Positions 1 through 4,826 of a DNA stretch of 7,634 bases are shown in pieces. The stretch's first letter is position 1, and each line of letters starts with the position of its first letter. Both the position numbers and the translations under genes were made by a program. The DNA is from Candidatus Magasanikiibacteriota bacterium. Its GTDB lineage: Bacteria; Patescibacteriota; Patescibacteriia; Magasanikbacterales; GWA2-37-8. The DNA is taken from the NCBI GenBank assembly GCA_903853785.1, contig CAINUM010000089.1:1-7634 (forward strand), given 5' to 3'. The notes beneath the pieces are model-generated. The model made no database searches. It saw only the letters and a list, made by a program, of their open reading frames with translations, and had not been told where the DNA came from.

Positions 1-56
1 ACTCTTTCCGCCCCTCCATCTTGCGAAAGATAATCATGCACTAGGGCAATCTTCAT
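1..56 (-). CDS. Glycosyltransferase family 4-like, N-terminal fragment
   Basis: Read on the minus strand from an ATG at 56-54, the window holds 18 codons giving MKIALVHDYLSQDGGAER. This is the typical first beta strand and Gly-rich nucleotide-sugar loop of GT4-type (GT-B fold) glycosyltransferases, which often begin MKIALVHDxL followed by GGAER. The ATG overlaps the TGA of the upstream sugar transferase as ATGA, so the two are probably translationally coupled. The likely role is adding a sugar to the lipid-linked chain begun by its neighbour. Only the N-terminus is present, so substrate and linkage cannot be told. The remainder lies beyond the left window edge. Confidence 0.75.
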   Translation of the reverse strand, partial: MKIALVHDYLSQDGGAER

Positions 57-1474
57 ACAATCGATCCAGTTTTCTTTATTACTATAAATGGAGTTTTAAT
101 TAAAATTACAAAGTCGATAAAAAAGCTCCAGTGTTCAATATAAAATATATCAAGACGAGCTTCTTCGTCAAAACTGAGATTACTACGTCCGGAAATTTGA
201 GCTAGCCCTGTGATTCCAGGCTTGATAGTCAAAACAGTTTTGTGCCATTTCTCATATTTGTTTACCTCACGTGGTTGGTGTGGGCGAGGGCCAACAAGAC
301 TCATATTACCAATCAACACATTGAAGAATTGAGGTAGTTCATCGAGACTAAATCGGCGAATAAATCGTCCAAAAGGAGTAATGCGAGGATCGTCTTTGAT
401 TTTGTAAACCGGTCCTTGCTTGATGCTTTTTTCTTTTATTAATTCTTGTTCTAGTCCGATCGCATCTTCACCAGCTTTTCCAAATTGGTCGCCTGTGCAA
501 TATTTTTGATACATCGAACGGAATTTGTAGGTAAAGAATTTTTTGCCTTCCTGACCAACCCGTTCATTTTTGTAAATGATTGGTCGTCCAGTTTCAAATA
601 AAATAATAATGGCACTAAGTAAGAAAAGAGGGGAGAAAATTATTATAAAAAATAGACTACCAACAATGTCGCCAATTCTTTTGGAAATTTTACCCCAGCC
701 ATGAAGACGAGTACGGCGCAGTTCAATGATTGGAATTCCAGCAATCGTGGAGATAGCCATGTTGGAAGAAATGGTGGCAAAAAGATCAGCTGAATATTTG
801 AAAGTGATATGATGCTCGTTGGCAAAATCAATAGTTTGCAACGCTTCATCCTCTTTGCTTTTTGGATCAGCAAAAATAATTTCGTCTAAGCCTGTTTTTT
901 GTAGTTTCAACAATTCGACTAAATCAAAATTTTTTAACAAACCTACCACGCGATATCCAAGTTGAGGATGATTTTCTAGAGATTGCTTAATTTGGTCAGC
1001 CACACTTTGAGTACCGATGATTACGGTGCGTCGTAAACCAATACCAAGACGGTAGCAAAGAATTTTAATTAATCGTAATGCTGTACGAGCTAGGGAAACG
1101 TATATTATGGCTAATATTGCCCCAGCTAAAACCAAGAAACGAGAGTCAAATTTTTGCAGAGTGAAAAAAACGTAAATGGTAATAGCGGCAAAGCCAGTTG
1201 AAATTGCTAAAAATACCCGACCAAGTTCGTTGGCAAGTTTTTTATTTGGATTAGCGCTGTATAATCCAGTTAGGGCAAATATTCCTAACCAGCCGGCTGC
1301 AACAACCAAAACTAAAGGCCAAAATTTGTTCCAAGATAAATTGAAAAGAATCGGGCGAATGGTAGTGACTAGTTTAGTGAAACGCAATCCGTAAGCAGAA
1401 AAACCAGCTAAAACCAACATTAAATAATCTAATGGTAATTGTAAAAATGAAAAAGTGAGTTCAAAGCGTTTCAT
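53..1474 (-). CDS. Polyprenyl-phosphate sugar phosphotransferase (bacterial sugar transferase)
   Basis: A 473-residue membrane protein of the WbaP/WcaJ/CpsE class, which moves a sugar-1-phosphate from a nucleotide sugar onto undecaprenyl phosphate, the first step of exopolysaccharide or O-antigen synthesis. About four hydrophobic segments lie in residues 10-130. A Rossmann-like domain follows (RRTVIIGTQSVADQI, GYRVVGLL). The C-terminal catalytic domain has a membrane-embedded helix (KRIGDIVGSLFFIIIFSPLF), YKFRSM, the catalytic Asp-Glu pair in SLDELPQFFNVL (D378-E379), MSLVGPRPH and KPGITGLAQISGRS. Length is usual for the family. I chose the ATG at 1474; the in-frame TTG at 1483 adds three residues and has no ribosome-binding site. 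The stop overlaps the next glycosyltransferase start. Sugar specificity is unknown. Confidence 0.9.
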   Translation of the reverse strand: MKRFELTFSFLQLPLDYLMLVLAGFSAYGLRFTKLVTTIRPILFNLSWNKFWPLVLVVAAGWLGIFALTGLYSANPNKKLANELGRVFLAISTGFAAITIYVFFTLQKFDSRFLVLAGAILAIIYVSLARTALRLIKILCYRLGIGLRRTVIIGTQSVADQIKQSLENHPQLGYRVVGLLKNFDLVELLKLQKTGLDEIIFADPKSKEDEALQTIDFANEHHITFKYSADLFATISSNMAISTIAGIPIIELRRTRLHGWGKISKRIGDIVGSLFFIIIFSPLFLLSAIIILFETGRPIIYKNERVGQEGKKFFTYKFRSMYQKYCTGDQFGKAGEDAIGLEQELIKEKSIKQGPVYKIKDDPRITPFGRFIRRFSLDELPQFFNVLIGNMSLVGPRPHQPREVNKYEKWHKTVLTIKPGITGLAQISGRSNLSFDEEARLDIFYIEHWSFFIDFVILIKTPFIVIKKTGSIV

Positions 1475-1523
1475 AATATGCAAAGTAATTTGATAATCCC
1501 GCGAAAACGAGAATCTATACTAT

Positions 1524-1552
1524 ATTTTATGCTAAAAGACAAAGTCCGTCAA
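1524..1552 (-). promoter_or_regulatory. Candidate promoter for the polysaccharide operon
   Basis: On the minus strand TTGACG (1552-1547) is followed after 17 bases by TAAAAT (1529-1524), a good sigma70-type match. The expected start near 1517 gives a leader of about 40 bases before the ATG at 1474. Its -35 box lies back to back with that of the divergent target-gene promoter. Confidence 0.6.
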
Positions 1553-1555
1553 TTA

Positions 1556-1584
1556 TTGACAAAAACTCGGTTTTGTGATATATT
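1556..1584 (+). promoter_or_regulatory. Candidate promoter for the DGR target gene
   Basis: A perfect TTGACA (1556-1561), a 17-base spacer and TATATT (1579-1584), preceded by TG at 1576-1577 as in an extended -10. The expected start is near 1591, giving a leader of about 140 bases before the ATG at 1732. The two facing -35 boxes form the inverted repeat GTCAATTATTGAC (1549-1561), a possible operator or simply the result of back-to-back -35 sites. Confidence 0.7.
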
Positions 1585-1639
1585 CCATTGTTATTCTAAG
1601 CTTTCTTTTTGCTTTAGTTGTTTCAAATACGCAGAAAGA

Positions 1640-1724
1640 AGGCCAAGAGTAATTGCTTGGCCTAACCGTGGTAAACCCTAATCCGGCGAGTGTCTGGATA
1701 ATGGTAAACCACAAGTGTAAGGAG
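1640..1724 (+). promoter_or_regulatory. Structured 5' leader and Shine-Dalgarno site of the target gene
   Basis: Three stems can be drawn. AGGCCAAG (1640-1647) pairs with CTTGGCCT (1656-1663), 8 bp with an 8-base loop. GTGGT (1668-1672) pairs with ACCAC (1708-1712). Inside the latter, ATCCGG (1681-1686) pairs with CTGGAT (1694-1699), with one G-T pair. A 9-base direct repeat TGGTAAACC occurs at 1669 and 1702. AAGGAG at 1719-1724 then lies 7 bases before the ATG, an ideal Shine-Dalgarno site and the clearest in the window. The first hairpin lacks a T tract, so it is not an obvious terminator. I do not recognise a known riboswitch; regulation by the fold is inference. Confidence 0.4.
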
Positions 1725-1731
1725 AAAGGCG

Positions 1732-2337
1732 ATGAACCGCAAGTTCACGTCCGGACAGGAAAACCAGATCGGGAAGATCGCGAAGGACGCGATGGTTTCT
1801 CTCGATTTGATCTTCGAGGCCGCTCAGCGTCTCGTGTCCAACCCGAAGCTCGCGCCGCGGCTCAAGGCGTTGTTCGAAGAACTGTCGGTGTTTGGTCTCC
1901 AGGTCACCTACGACCAGTCGCTCGGCCTTCGCAAGCTGATCGAACTGGCTGTCGGTCCGGCTAATCTCGGGAACATCAACTCGGACATCACCTCTGCGCG
2001 CTTCAAGCTCGCCGGGACCGGTGTCCGGAAGATGAGCTTCCGGGTGGAACCGTACCTCAGTGGCGAGACGAGCGAGCAGGCCGCTGCGCGTCTCACGGCC
2101 GCCGGCTTCACCCTCGGGAACACCGGCGATCTCGCTGGTTTCCTCCACGACCACCCCACGGAAGTGGAAAAGTGGTGGTGGGTCTTCGCAATCAGCGAGG
2201 ACTCCCGGTGGGCGCGCTCTGGCGGCGTCGTCTACGTGCCGTACGCTGGCGTGGATGGCGCGCGCCGGTGCTTCCGCCTGGTCGTTTTCCGCAATCCGCT
2301 CTGTTCCCGCAACGGCGTCCTCGTCGCCTGCGAGTAA
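1732..2337 (+). CDS. DGR target protein with C-terminal variable region
   Basis: A 201-residue protein whose last 41 residues before the final Glu (160-200) come from the variable repeat. The N-terminal ~50 residues look helical (FTSGQENQIGKIAKDAMVSL onward) and recall the start of a large CPR hypothetical-protein family; this is memory only. Residues from about 100 should form a C-type-lectin-like domain as in other DGR targets, with WWWVFAISEDSRW, VVYVPYA, FRNPL and GVLVAC as the invariant scaffold. Positions differing from the template are 161, 162, 164, 173, 175, 178, 180, 182, 184, 185, 191 and 193. There is no signal peptide or membrane segment, so a cytoplasmic or unconventionally exported binder is implied; the ligand is unknown. 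The start is fixed by AAGGAG at 1719. GC content (sampled 60-base lines about 55-75%) is far above the neighbours. Confidence 0.88.
   Translation: MNRKFTSGQENQIGKIAKDAMVSLDLIFEAAQRLVSNPKLAPRLKALFEELSVFGLQVTYDQSLGLRKLIELAVGPANLGNINSDITSARFKLAGTGVRKMSFRVEPYLSGETSEQAAARLTAAGFTLGNTGDLAGFLHDHPTEVEKWWWVFAISEDSRWARSGGVVYVPYAGVDGARRCFRLVVFRNPLCSRNGVLVACE
2207..2331 (+). repeat. DGR variable repeat (VR)
   Basis: The 3' end of the target gene, aligned without gaps to the template at 2702-2826 (offset 495). Over 2209-2331 (123 bases) there are 20 substitutions, every one at a template adenine. Identity breaks at 2206 on the left (C against T) and at 2332 on the right (G against T). The last 20 bases (2312-2331) are identical to the template; 2313-2331 contain no adenine and form a GC-rich block, matching the position of the initiation-of-mutagenic-homing site in studied DGRs. 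Confidence 0.95.
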
Positions 2338-2351
2338 GAAACTTTGGCCAC

Positions 2352-2413
2352 TCGGCCTCTCGGCACTTCGGTGTCGGTTGGTCGGTCCTCGGTTTCTCGG
2401 ACCCTCGTCTCGG
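2352..2413 (+). repeat. TCGG-rich spacer with a TTCG-loop hairpin after VR
   Basis: Eight TCGG tetramers start at 2352, 2360, 2368, 2374, 2382, 2389, 2397 and 2410, mostly 7-8 bases apart. Within it CGGCAC (2361-2366) pairs with GTGTCG (2371-2376) around a TTCG loop closed by C-G, an extra-stable tetraloop type. The hairpin starts 30 bases after the end of VR. Studied DGRs (Bordetella phage BPP-1) need a hairpin or cruciform downstream of VR for efficient homing; a similar role here is inference. Confidence 0.45.
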
Positions 2414-2460
2414 CGTTCACCCTCAAAAGGTGGATGTCCGAGTCGAGGGTCTTTGTGTTT
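2399..2460 (+). terminator. Candidate terminator of the target gene
   Basis: GACCCTCG (2400-2407) pairs with CGAGGGTC (2444-2451), then CTCGG (2409-2413) with CCGAG (2438-2442), then TTCACC (2416-2421) with GGTGGA (2429-2434) around a 7-base loop. The long hairpin is followed by TTTGTGTTT, an imperfect T tract. It may instead or also serve retrohoming. Confidence 0.5.
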
Positions 2461-2480
2461 AATAAAAACTTTGATATAAT
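2453..2480 (+). promoter_or_regulatory. Candidate promoter for the template RNA (upstream choice)
   Basis: A perfect TATAAT at 2475-2480 lies 16 bases after a weak -35, TTGTGT (2453-2458), directly behind the target-gene hairpin. It would start a template transcript near 2487. A second TATAAT at 2594-2599 is the alternative. Confidence 0.4.
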
Positions 2481-2569
2481 CTATTTAGATTTTACAGACA
2501 CTGCCACGGCGAAAGTTTTGGCGTGTAGAATCTCGCTATTTCATACTTCAGAATGTGATCGGCTACGGT

Positions 2570-2599
2570 TTATCACAGCGTAAGTTGAAATAATATAAT
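2570..2599 (+). promoter_or_regulatory. Candidate promoter for the template RNA (downstream choice)
   Basis: TATAAT at 2594-2599 is preceded after 18 bases by TTATCA (2570-2575), a four-of-six -35 match. Start would be near 2606, about 100 bases before the template repeat. I cannot decide between this and the site at 2453-2480. Confidence 0.35.
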
Positions 2600-2701
2600 G
2601 AAGATACTCGGTATTGGGTATTAGGGAGATAACGTCTTCAAATTCTATTCAACCCGAAGAGTACTCAACGGGTGGTGTTTTGGAAGATACCTGATATATT
2701 T

Positions 2702-2826
2702 GGTGGACGAACTCTGACGGCGTCGTCTACGTGCCGTACGCTAACGTGAATGGCGCGAACCGGAACTTCAACCTGAACGATTTCCGCAATCCGCTCAATT
2801 CCAACAACGGCGTCCTCGTCGCCTGC
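2702..2826 (+). repeat. DGR template repeat (TR)
   Basis: The non-mutated donor for the variable repeat. From 2704 it reads in the target frame as W-T-N-S-D-G-V-V-Y-V-P-Y-A-N-V-N and onward, ending at TAG (2827-2829), but there is no start codon or ribosome site for it. It holds 27 adenines in 123 bases: 11 Asn codons (AAC or AAT) plus single adenines in one ACG, one GAC, one GAT and two TAC codons. Bases 2808-2826 are adenine-free. The strand agrees with the RT direction, as expected for A-to-N mutagenesis. Confidence 0.95.
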
Positions 2827-2840
2827 TAGTCTCTTTGTTG

Positions 2841-2872
2841 CTCCTGCTTTAATTGGCGGGAGTTTCTTTTTT
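2841..2872 (+). terminator. Intrinsic terminator of the template RNA
   Basis: CTCCTGC (2841-2847) pairs with GCGGGAG (2856-2862), 7 bp with one G-T pair and an 8-base loop, then TTTCTTTTTT. The G-T pair becomes a C-A mismatch on the other strand, and no T tract follows there, so it should act only on the plus strand. It starts 14 bases after the template repeat, and its loop contains the avd stop codon. Confidence 0.8.
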
Positions 2873-3187
2873 AAATAATTGCAACCATTTGCCGGTCATT
2901 TTTCCAGCAGCCGATAATTTTTGAGATAATTGGCCGTATTTGTTAGCACTTAAACCTTTTGCTTCCCACAGAAGTGTGATAAAAAATTTCAAGTTATCCA
3001 ATTTACGACTTACATTTTCTAAACAATTAAGTTTGTCTTCACGTTTAGCATATTTGGCAATAAAAGTTGTTTCCAATAATTCCAAAAATATATTATCTAT
3101 TTTAACTCCCAATGTGTATCTAGTTAGTCTTGGTAAATTTGGTAAAAAACTATGCCACATCAAATAACAATCTTTGAGTACGGACAA
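2849..3187 (-). CDS. avd: Avd-like accessory protein (four-helix bundle)
   Basis: A basic, alpha-helical protein of 112 residues from the TTG at 3187, or 103 from the ATG at 3160. It matches the DGR accessory variability determinant family as I know it: WHSFLPNLPRLTRYTLG near the N-terminus (RYTLG is the best-known mark), LLETTFIAKYAKREDKL, RKLDNLKFFITLLWEAKGLS, then KYGQLSQKL, GKMTGKWLQLFKKETP. Avd forms a positively charged ring that binds the RT and template RNA. Family resemblance appears to continue upstream of the TTG (EIPILSVLKDCY), where no standard start exists in this frame; see the G-tract entry. Its antisense position between TR and RT is unusual: in most DGRs avd runs with the other genes. 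Codon use is AT-rich like RT and host. The stop TAA is at 2849-2851. Confidence 0.8.
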   Translation of the reverse strand: MSVLKDCYLMWHSFLPNLPRLTRYTLGVKIDNIFLELLETTFIAKYAKREDKLNCLENVSRKLDNLKFFITLLWEAKGLSANKYGQLSQKLSAAGKMTGKWLQLFKKETPAN

Positions 3188-3257
3188 AATCGGGATCTCA
3201 GTATTACTTCTGAGGGGGGGGGGCTTGAAAGATTCCGGACGGCGAATTTTGAGTCAT
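3152..3257. other. Overlapping divergent starts of avd and RT with a G10 tract
   Basis: The two genes run away from each other and their first codons overlap. Plus-strand bases 3214-3223 are ten Gs in an otherwise AT-rich area. As given, RT can start only at TTG 3174 or later TTGs, and avd at TTG 3187 or ATG 3160. With nine Gs the plus-strand ATG at 3152 reads without a stop into RT, and the minus-strand ATG at 3257 reads into avd through EIPILSVLKD. This suggests either a one-base homopolymer error or a slippage-prone switch. Confidence 0.6.
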
Positions 3258-4238
3258 AAGTATGATGAAATTATTTCGTTAGAAAATTTATGTTTGGCGT
3301 GGGAGGAATTTATTATTAGCAAGAAAAAGAAACTCGATGTAATAAAATTTAGTAAAAACTTAATGGACAATATTGTAGATCTTCATTTTGATTTGGTCAA
3401 TCATACATATTGTCACGGGCGATATGAAAGTTTTTTTATAAACGATCCTAAAAGACGTCATATTCACAAGGCGAGTGTGCGAGATAGGTTGGTTCATCAT
3501 GCGGTGTATCGGGTGTTATATCCATTTTTTGATCGTGTATATATTGCGGATTCGTATTCGTGTCGAGATGACAAAGGCACGCATAAAGCGGTGGAAAAAT
3601 TTGGTAAATATATTCGTAAGGCTAGCAAAAATAATCACCGTGTTTGTTGGGTATTGAAGTGTGATATTAAAAAGTTTTTTGCCAGTATTGATCACGAAGT
3701 TTTATTGTGTATTTTACAAAAGTATATTTTGGATAAAAACATTATAAATTTACTCAAAAATATTGTTGAAAGTTTTTGTACGGATGAAAATAGAAATATT
3801 GGTCTGCCACTTGGCAATCTTACTTCGCAGTTATTTTCTAATGTATATATGGATGTTTTTGATCAGTGGGTAAAACATGATTTGAAAGTAAAATATTATA
3901 TTCGTTACGCCGATGATTTTGTGTTTATTTCCGATTATAAAAAATATTTAGAAAGTATAGTTGCGAAAATACAGGAATTTTTGCAGAATAATTTGAAACT
4001 ATCTTTGCACCCAGATAAATTTTTTTTAAAAACAATTTCATCGGGAGTGGATTTTCTGGGTTGGGTAAATTTTTCTGATCACAGGGTGCTCAGAACCAAA
4101 ACCAGACAAAGAATGTTTAAAAAAATTCAAAAAGAAAATAGTGAAGAAAGTTTACAGTCTTATCTAGGTTTGTTGTCACATGGTAATGCCTTTAAAACAC
4201 GGAAAAAGTTGGAGTTTTGGGGATGGTTGTGGGCGTGA
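3174..4238 (+). CDS. DGR reverse transcriptase
   Basis: A 354-residue RNA-directed DNA polymerase that copies the template RNA error-prone at adenines. Motifs in order: fingers region (SHKYDEIISLENL, PKRRHIHKASVRDRLVHHAV), KCDIKKFFASIDHEVL with catalytic D164, IGLPLGNLTSQLFSN (G210-Q219), YIRYADDFVF with D247-D248, LSLHPDKFFLKT and GVDFLGWV. LGNLTSQ in place of the QGxxxSP of group II intron and retroviral enzymes is the mark of DGR RTs. No maturase, endonuclease or RNase H domain follows. The TTG at 3174 is the longest in-frame start; residues before about G15 look non-native, and the frame crosses ten Gs (3214-3223). Nine Gs would join the ATG at 3152 (MPHQITIFEYGQ) to the RT body. No convincing promoter is visible. 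Confidence 0.93.
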   Translation: MSTDKIGISVLLLRGGGLKDSGRRILSHKYDEIISLENLCLAWEEFIISKKKKLDVIKFSKNLMDNIVDLHFDLVNHTYCHGRYESFFINDPKRRHIHKASVRDRLVHHAVYRVLYPFFDRVYIADSYSCRDDKGTHKAVEKFGKYIRKASKNNHRVCWVLKCDIKKFFASIDHEVLLCILQKYILDKNIINLLKNIVESFCTDENRNIGLPLGNLTSQLFSNVYMDVFDQWVKHDLKVKYYIRYADDFVFISDYKKYLESIVAKIQEFLQNNLKLSLHPDKFFLKTISSGVDFLGWVNFSDHRVLRTKTRQRMFKKIQKENSEESLQSYLGLLSHGNAFKTRKKLEFWGWLWA

Positions 4239-4244
4239 GTTTGG

Positions 4245-4273
4245 TTGACAAATGTGGTATTTTGTTGTATAGT
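4245..4273 (+). promoter_or_regulatory. Promoter of hicBA
   Basis: Perfect TTGACA (4245-4250), 17-base spacer, TATAGT (4268-4273). The expected start near 4280 leaves a leader of about 17 bases before hicB. It begins 6 bases after the RT stop codon, so hicBA is transcribed independently of the RT. Confidence 0.8.
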
Positions 4274-4296
4274 AAAAATGTAAATTCATATTTATT

Positions 4297-4533
4297 ATGT
4301 CAAAAAATAATTTACAATTTTCCGTGGTCTATCAGCAAGATTTGGATGGCGGTTTTATAGCCACCGTTCCTGCTTTGCCAGGTTGTCACACTCAAGGAAA
4401 AGATTTGGCGCAAACTACCCTTAGAATAAAAGAGGCGATAGATTTGTATTTGGAAAGTTTTAAATCAGAAAAGTCTATTCGTCAGGCCGCTCAAAAACAA
4501 ATATTATTTGGAACTGTAATGGTGGGTGTTTAG
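4297..4533 (+). CDS. hicB: HicB-family antitoxin
   Basis: A 78-residue protein with the HicB partial RNase-H-like fold: FSVVYQQDLDGGFIATVPALPGCHTQGKDL is the family signature (strand, Gly-rich turn, P-x-LPGC, T-x-G), followed by the helix TTLRIKEAIDLYLESFK. It should bind and mask HicA. The C-terminus is short and shows no clear helix-turn-helix or ribbon-helix-helix domain, so self-repression, if any, may need the toxin complex. The antitoxin gene precedes the toxin, the reverse of the classic hicAB order but common. Three bases separate it from hicA. A free-standing HicB-like regulator is unlikely given the partner. Confidence 0.9.
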   Translation: MSKNNLQFSVVYQQDLDGGFIATVPALPGCHTQGKDLAQTTLRIKEAIDLYLESFKSEKSIRQAAQKQILFGTVMVGV

Positions 4534-4536
4534 TAT

Positions 4537-4773
4537 ATGGTGAGTTTTAGCCAATTACCAAATCTAAAAGCAAAGCAGCTTATACGCATTTTAGAAGGAA
4601 TTGGTTTTAGTGTTTCTAGACAAAAAGGCAGTCATGTGATTTTAGTAAATGAACAAAGCGGACTGCGAACGGTTGTTCCGATACATGCTGGCGAAACGAT
4701 TAAAAAATCTTTATTAATGGAAATTATTAAACAAGTCAATTTGACTGTAGAAAGTTTTTTGGAATTATTATAG
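4537..4773 (+). CDS. hicA: HicA-family mRNA interferase toxin
   Basis: A 78-residue protein with a double-stranded-RNA-binding-like fold. LKAKQLIRILEGIGFSVSRQ is followed by KGSHVIL, whose H33 is the family's catalytic histidine, then TVVPIHAGETIKKSLLMEII, the conserved P-x-H segment and final helix. HicA cleaves mRNA independently of translation and is neutralised by HicB. Length and the key residue are intact, so the toxin is probably active. Its ATG (4537) lies just after the hicB TAG (4531-4533), so the pair is probably translationally coupled, and a terminator follows directly. Confidence 0.92.
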   Translation: MVSFSQLPNLKAKQLIRILEGIGFSVSRQKGSHVILVNEQSGLRTVVPIHAGETIKKSLLMEIIKQVNLTVESFLELL

Positions 4774-4790
4774 TCATCAACATGTTTTTA

Positions 4791-4814
4791 AATAGCCTTG
4801 GAAGGCTGTTTTTT
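4791..4814 (+). terminator. Intrinsic terminator after hicA
   Basis: AATAGCCT (4791-4798) pairs with AGGCTGTT (4803-4810), 8 bp including one T-G pair, around the loop TGGA; a T run at 4809-4814 follows the G of the stem. It closes the hicBA unit before the next promoter. Confidence 0.75.
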
Positions 4815-4826
4815 AAATGTTTAAAA

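Larger units (their letters stand above)
2487..2872 (+). ncRNA. DGR template RNA (5' end uncertain)
   Basis: This stretch between target gene and avd has no convincing coding sequence; it holds the template repeat (2702-2826) and ends at an intrinsic terminator (2841-2872). The 5' end is either about 2487 or, using the TATAAT at 2594-2599, about 2606, giving roughly 385 or 265 bases. The part before the template can pair: ACCCG (2652-2656) with CGGGT (2669-2673), and flanking TCTTC (2635-2639) with GAAGA (2683-2687). In known DGRs the template RNA with flanking sequence is bound by RT and Avd and primes cDNA synthesis; the same role is inferred. Confidence 0.65.

Noticed and set aside
1478..1681. 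67-codon plus-strand frame upstream of the target gene
   Set aside because: It spans both divergent promoters and the leader, and the peptide has no recognisable features.
1678..2154. Open frames on the minus strand and other plus frames through the target gene
   Set aside because: High GC removes stop codons by chance. Only the frame from 1732 has a Shine-Dalgarno site and contains the VR in the frame expected from TR.
2704..2829. TR as a short protein-coding gene
   Set aside because: It reads as a protein segment only because it mirrors VR. There is no start codon or ribosome site in frame, and its role as template explains it.
2940..3167. Plus-strand open frame opposite avd
   Set aside because: The minus-strand protein has family motifs (PRLTRYTLG, GKMTGKWL); the plus frame has none.
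3174..4238. RT as a group II intron or retron protein
   Set aside because: No maturase or endonuclease domain, no intron ends seen, LGNLTSQ motif instead of QGxxxSP, and an adenine-biased VR/TR pair nearby.
53..4238. TGA read as glycine (genetic code 25)
   Set aside because: TGA ends the sugar transferase exactly at an ATGA overlap with the next gene and ends RT at its normal length; glycine is written with GGN codons.
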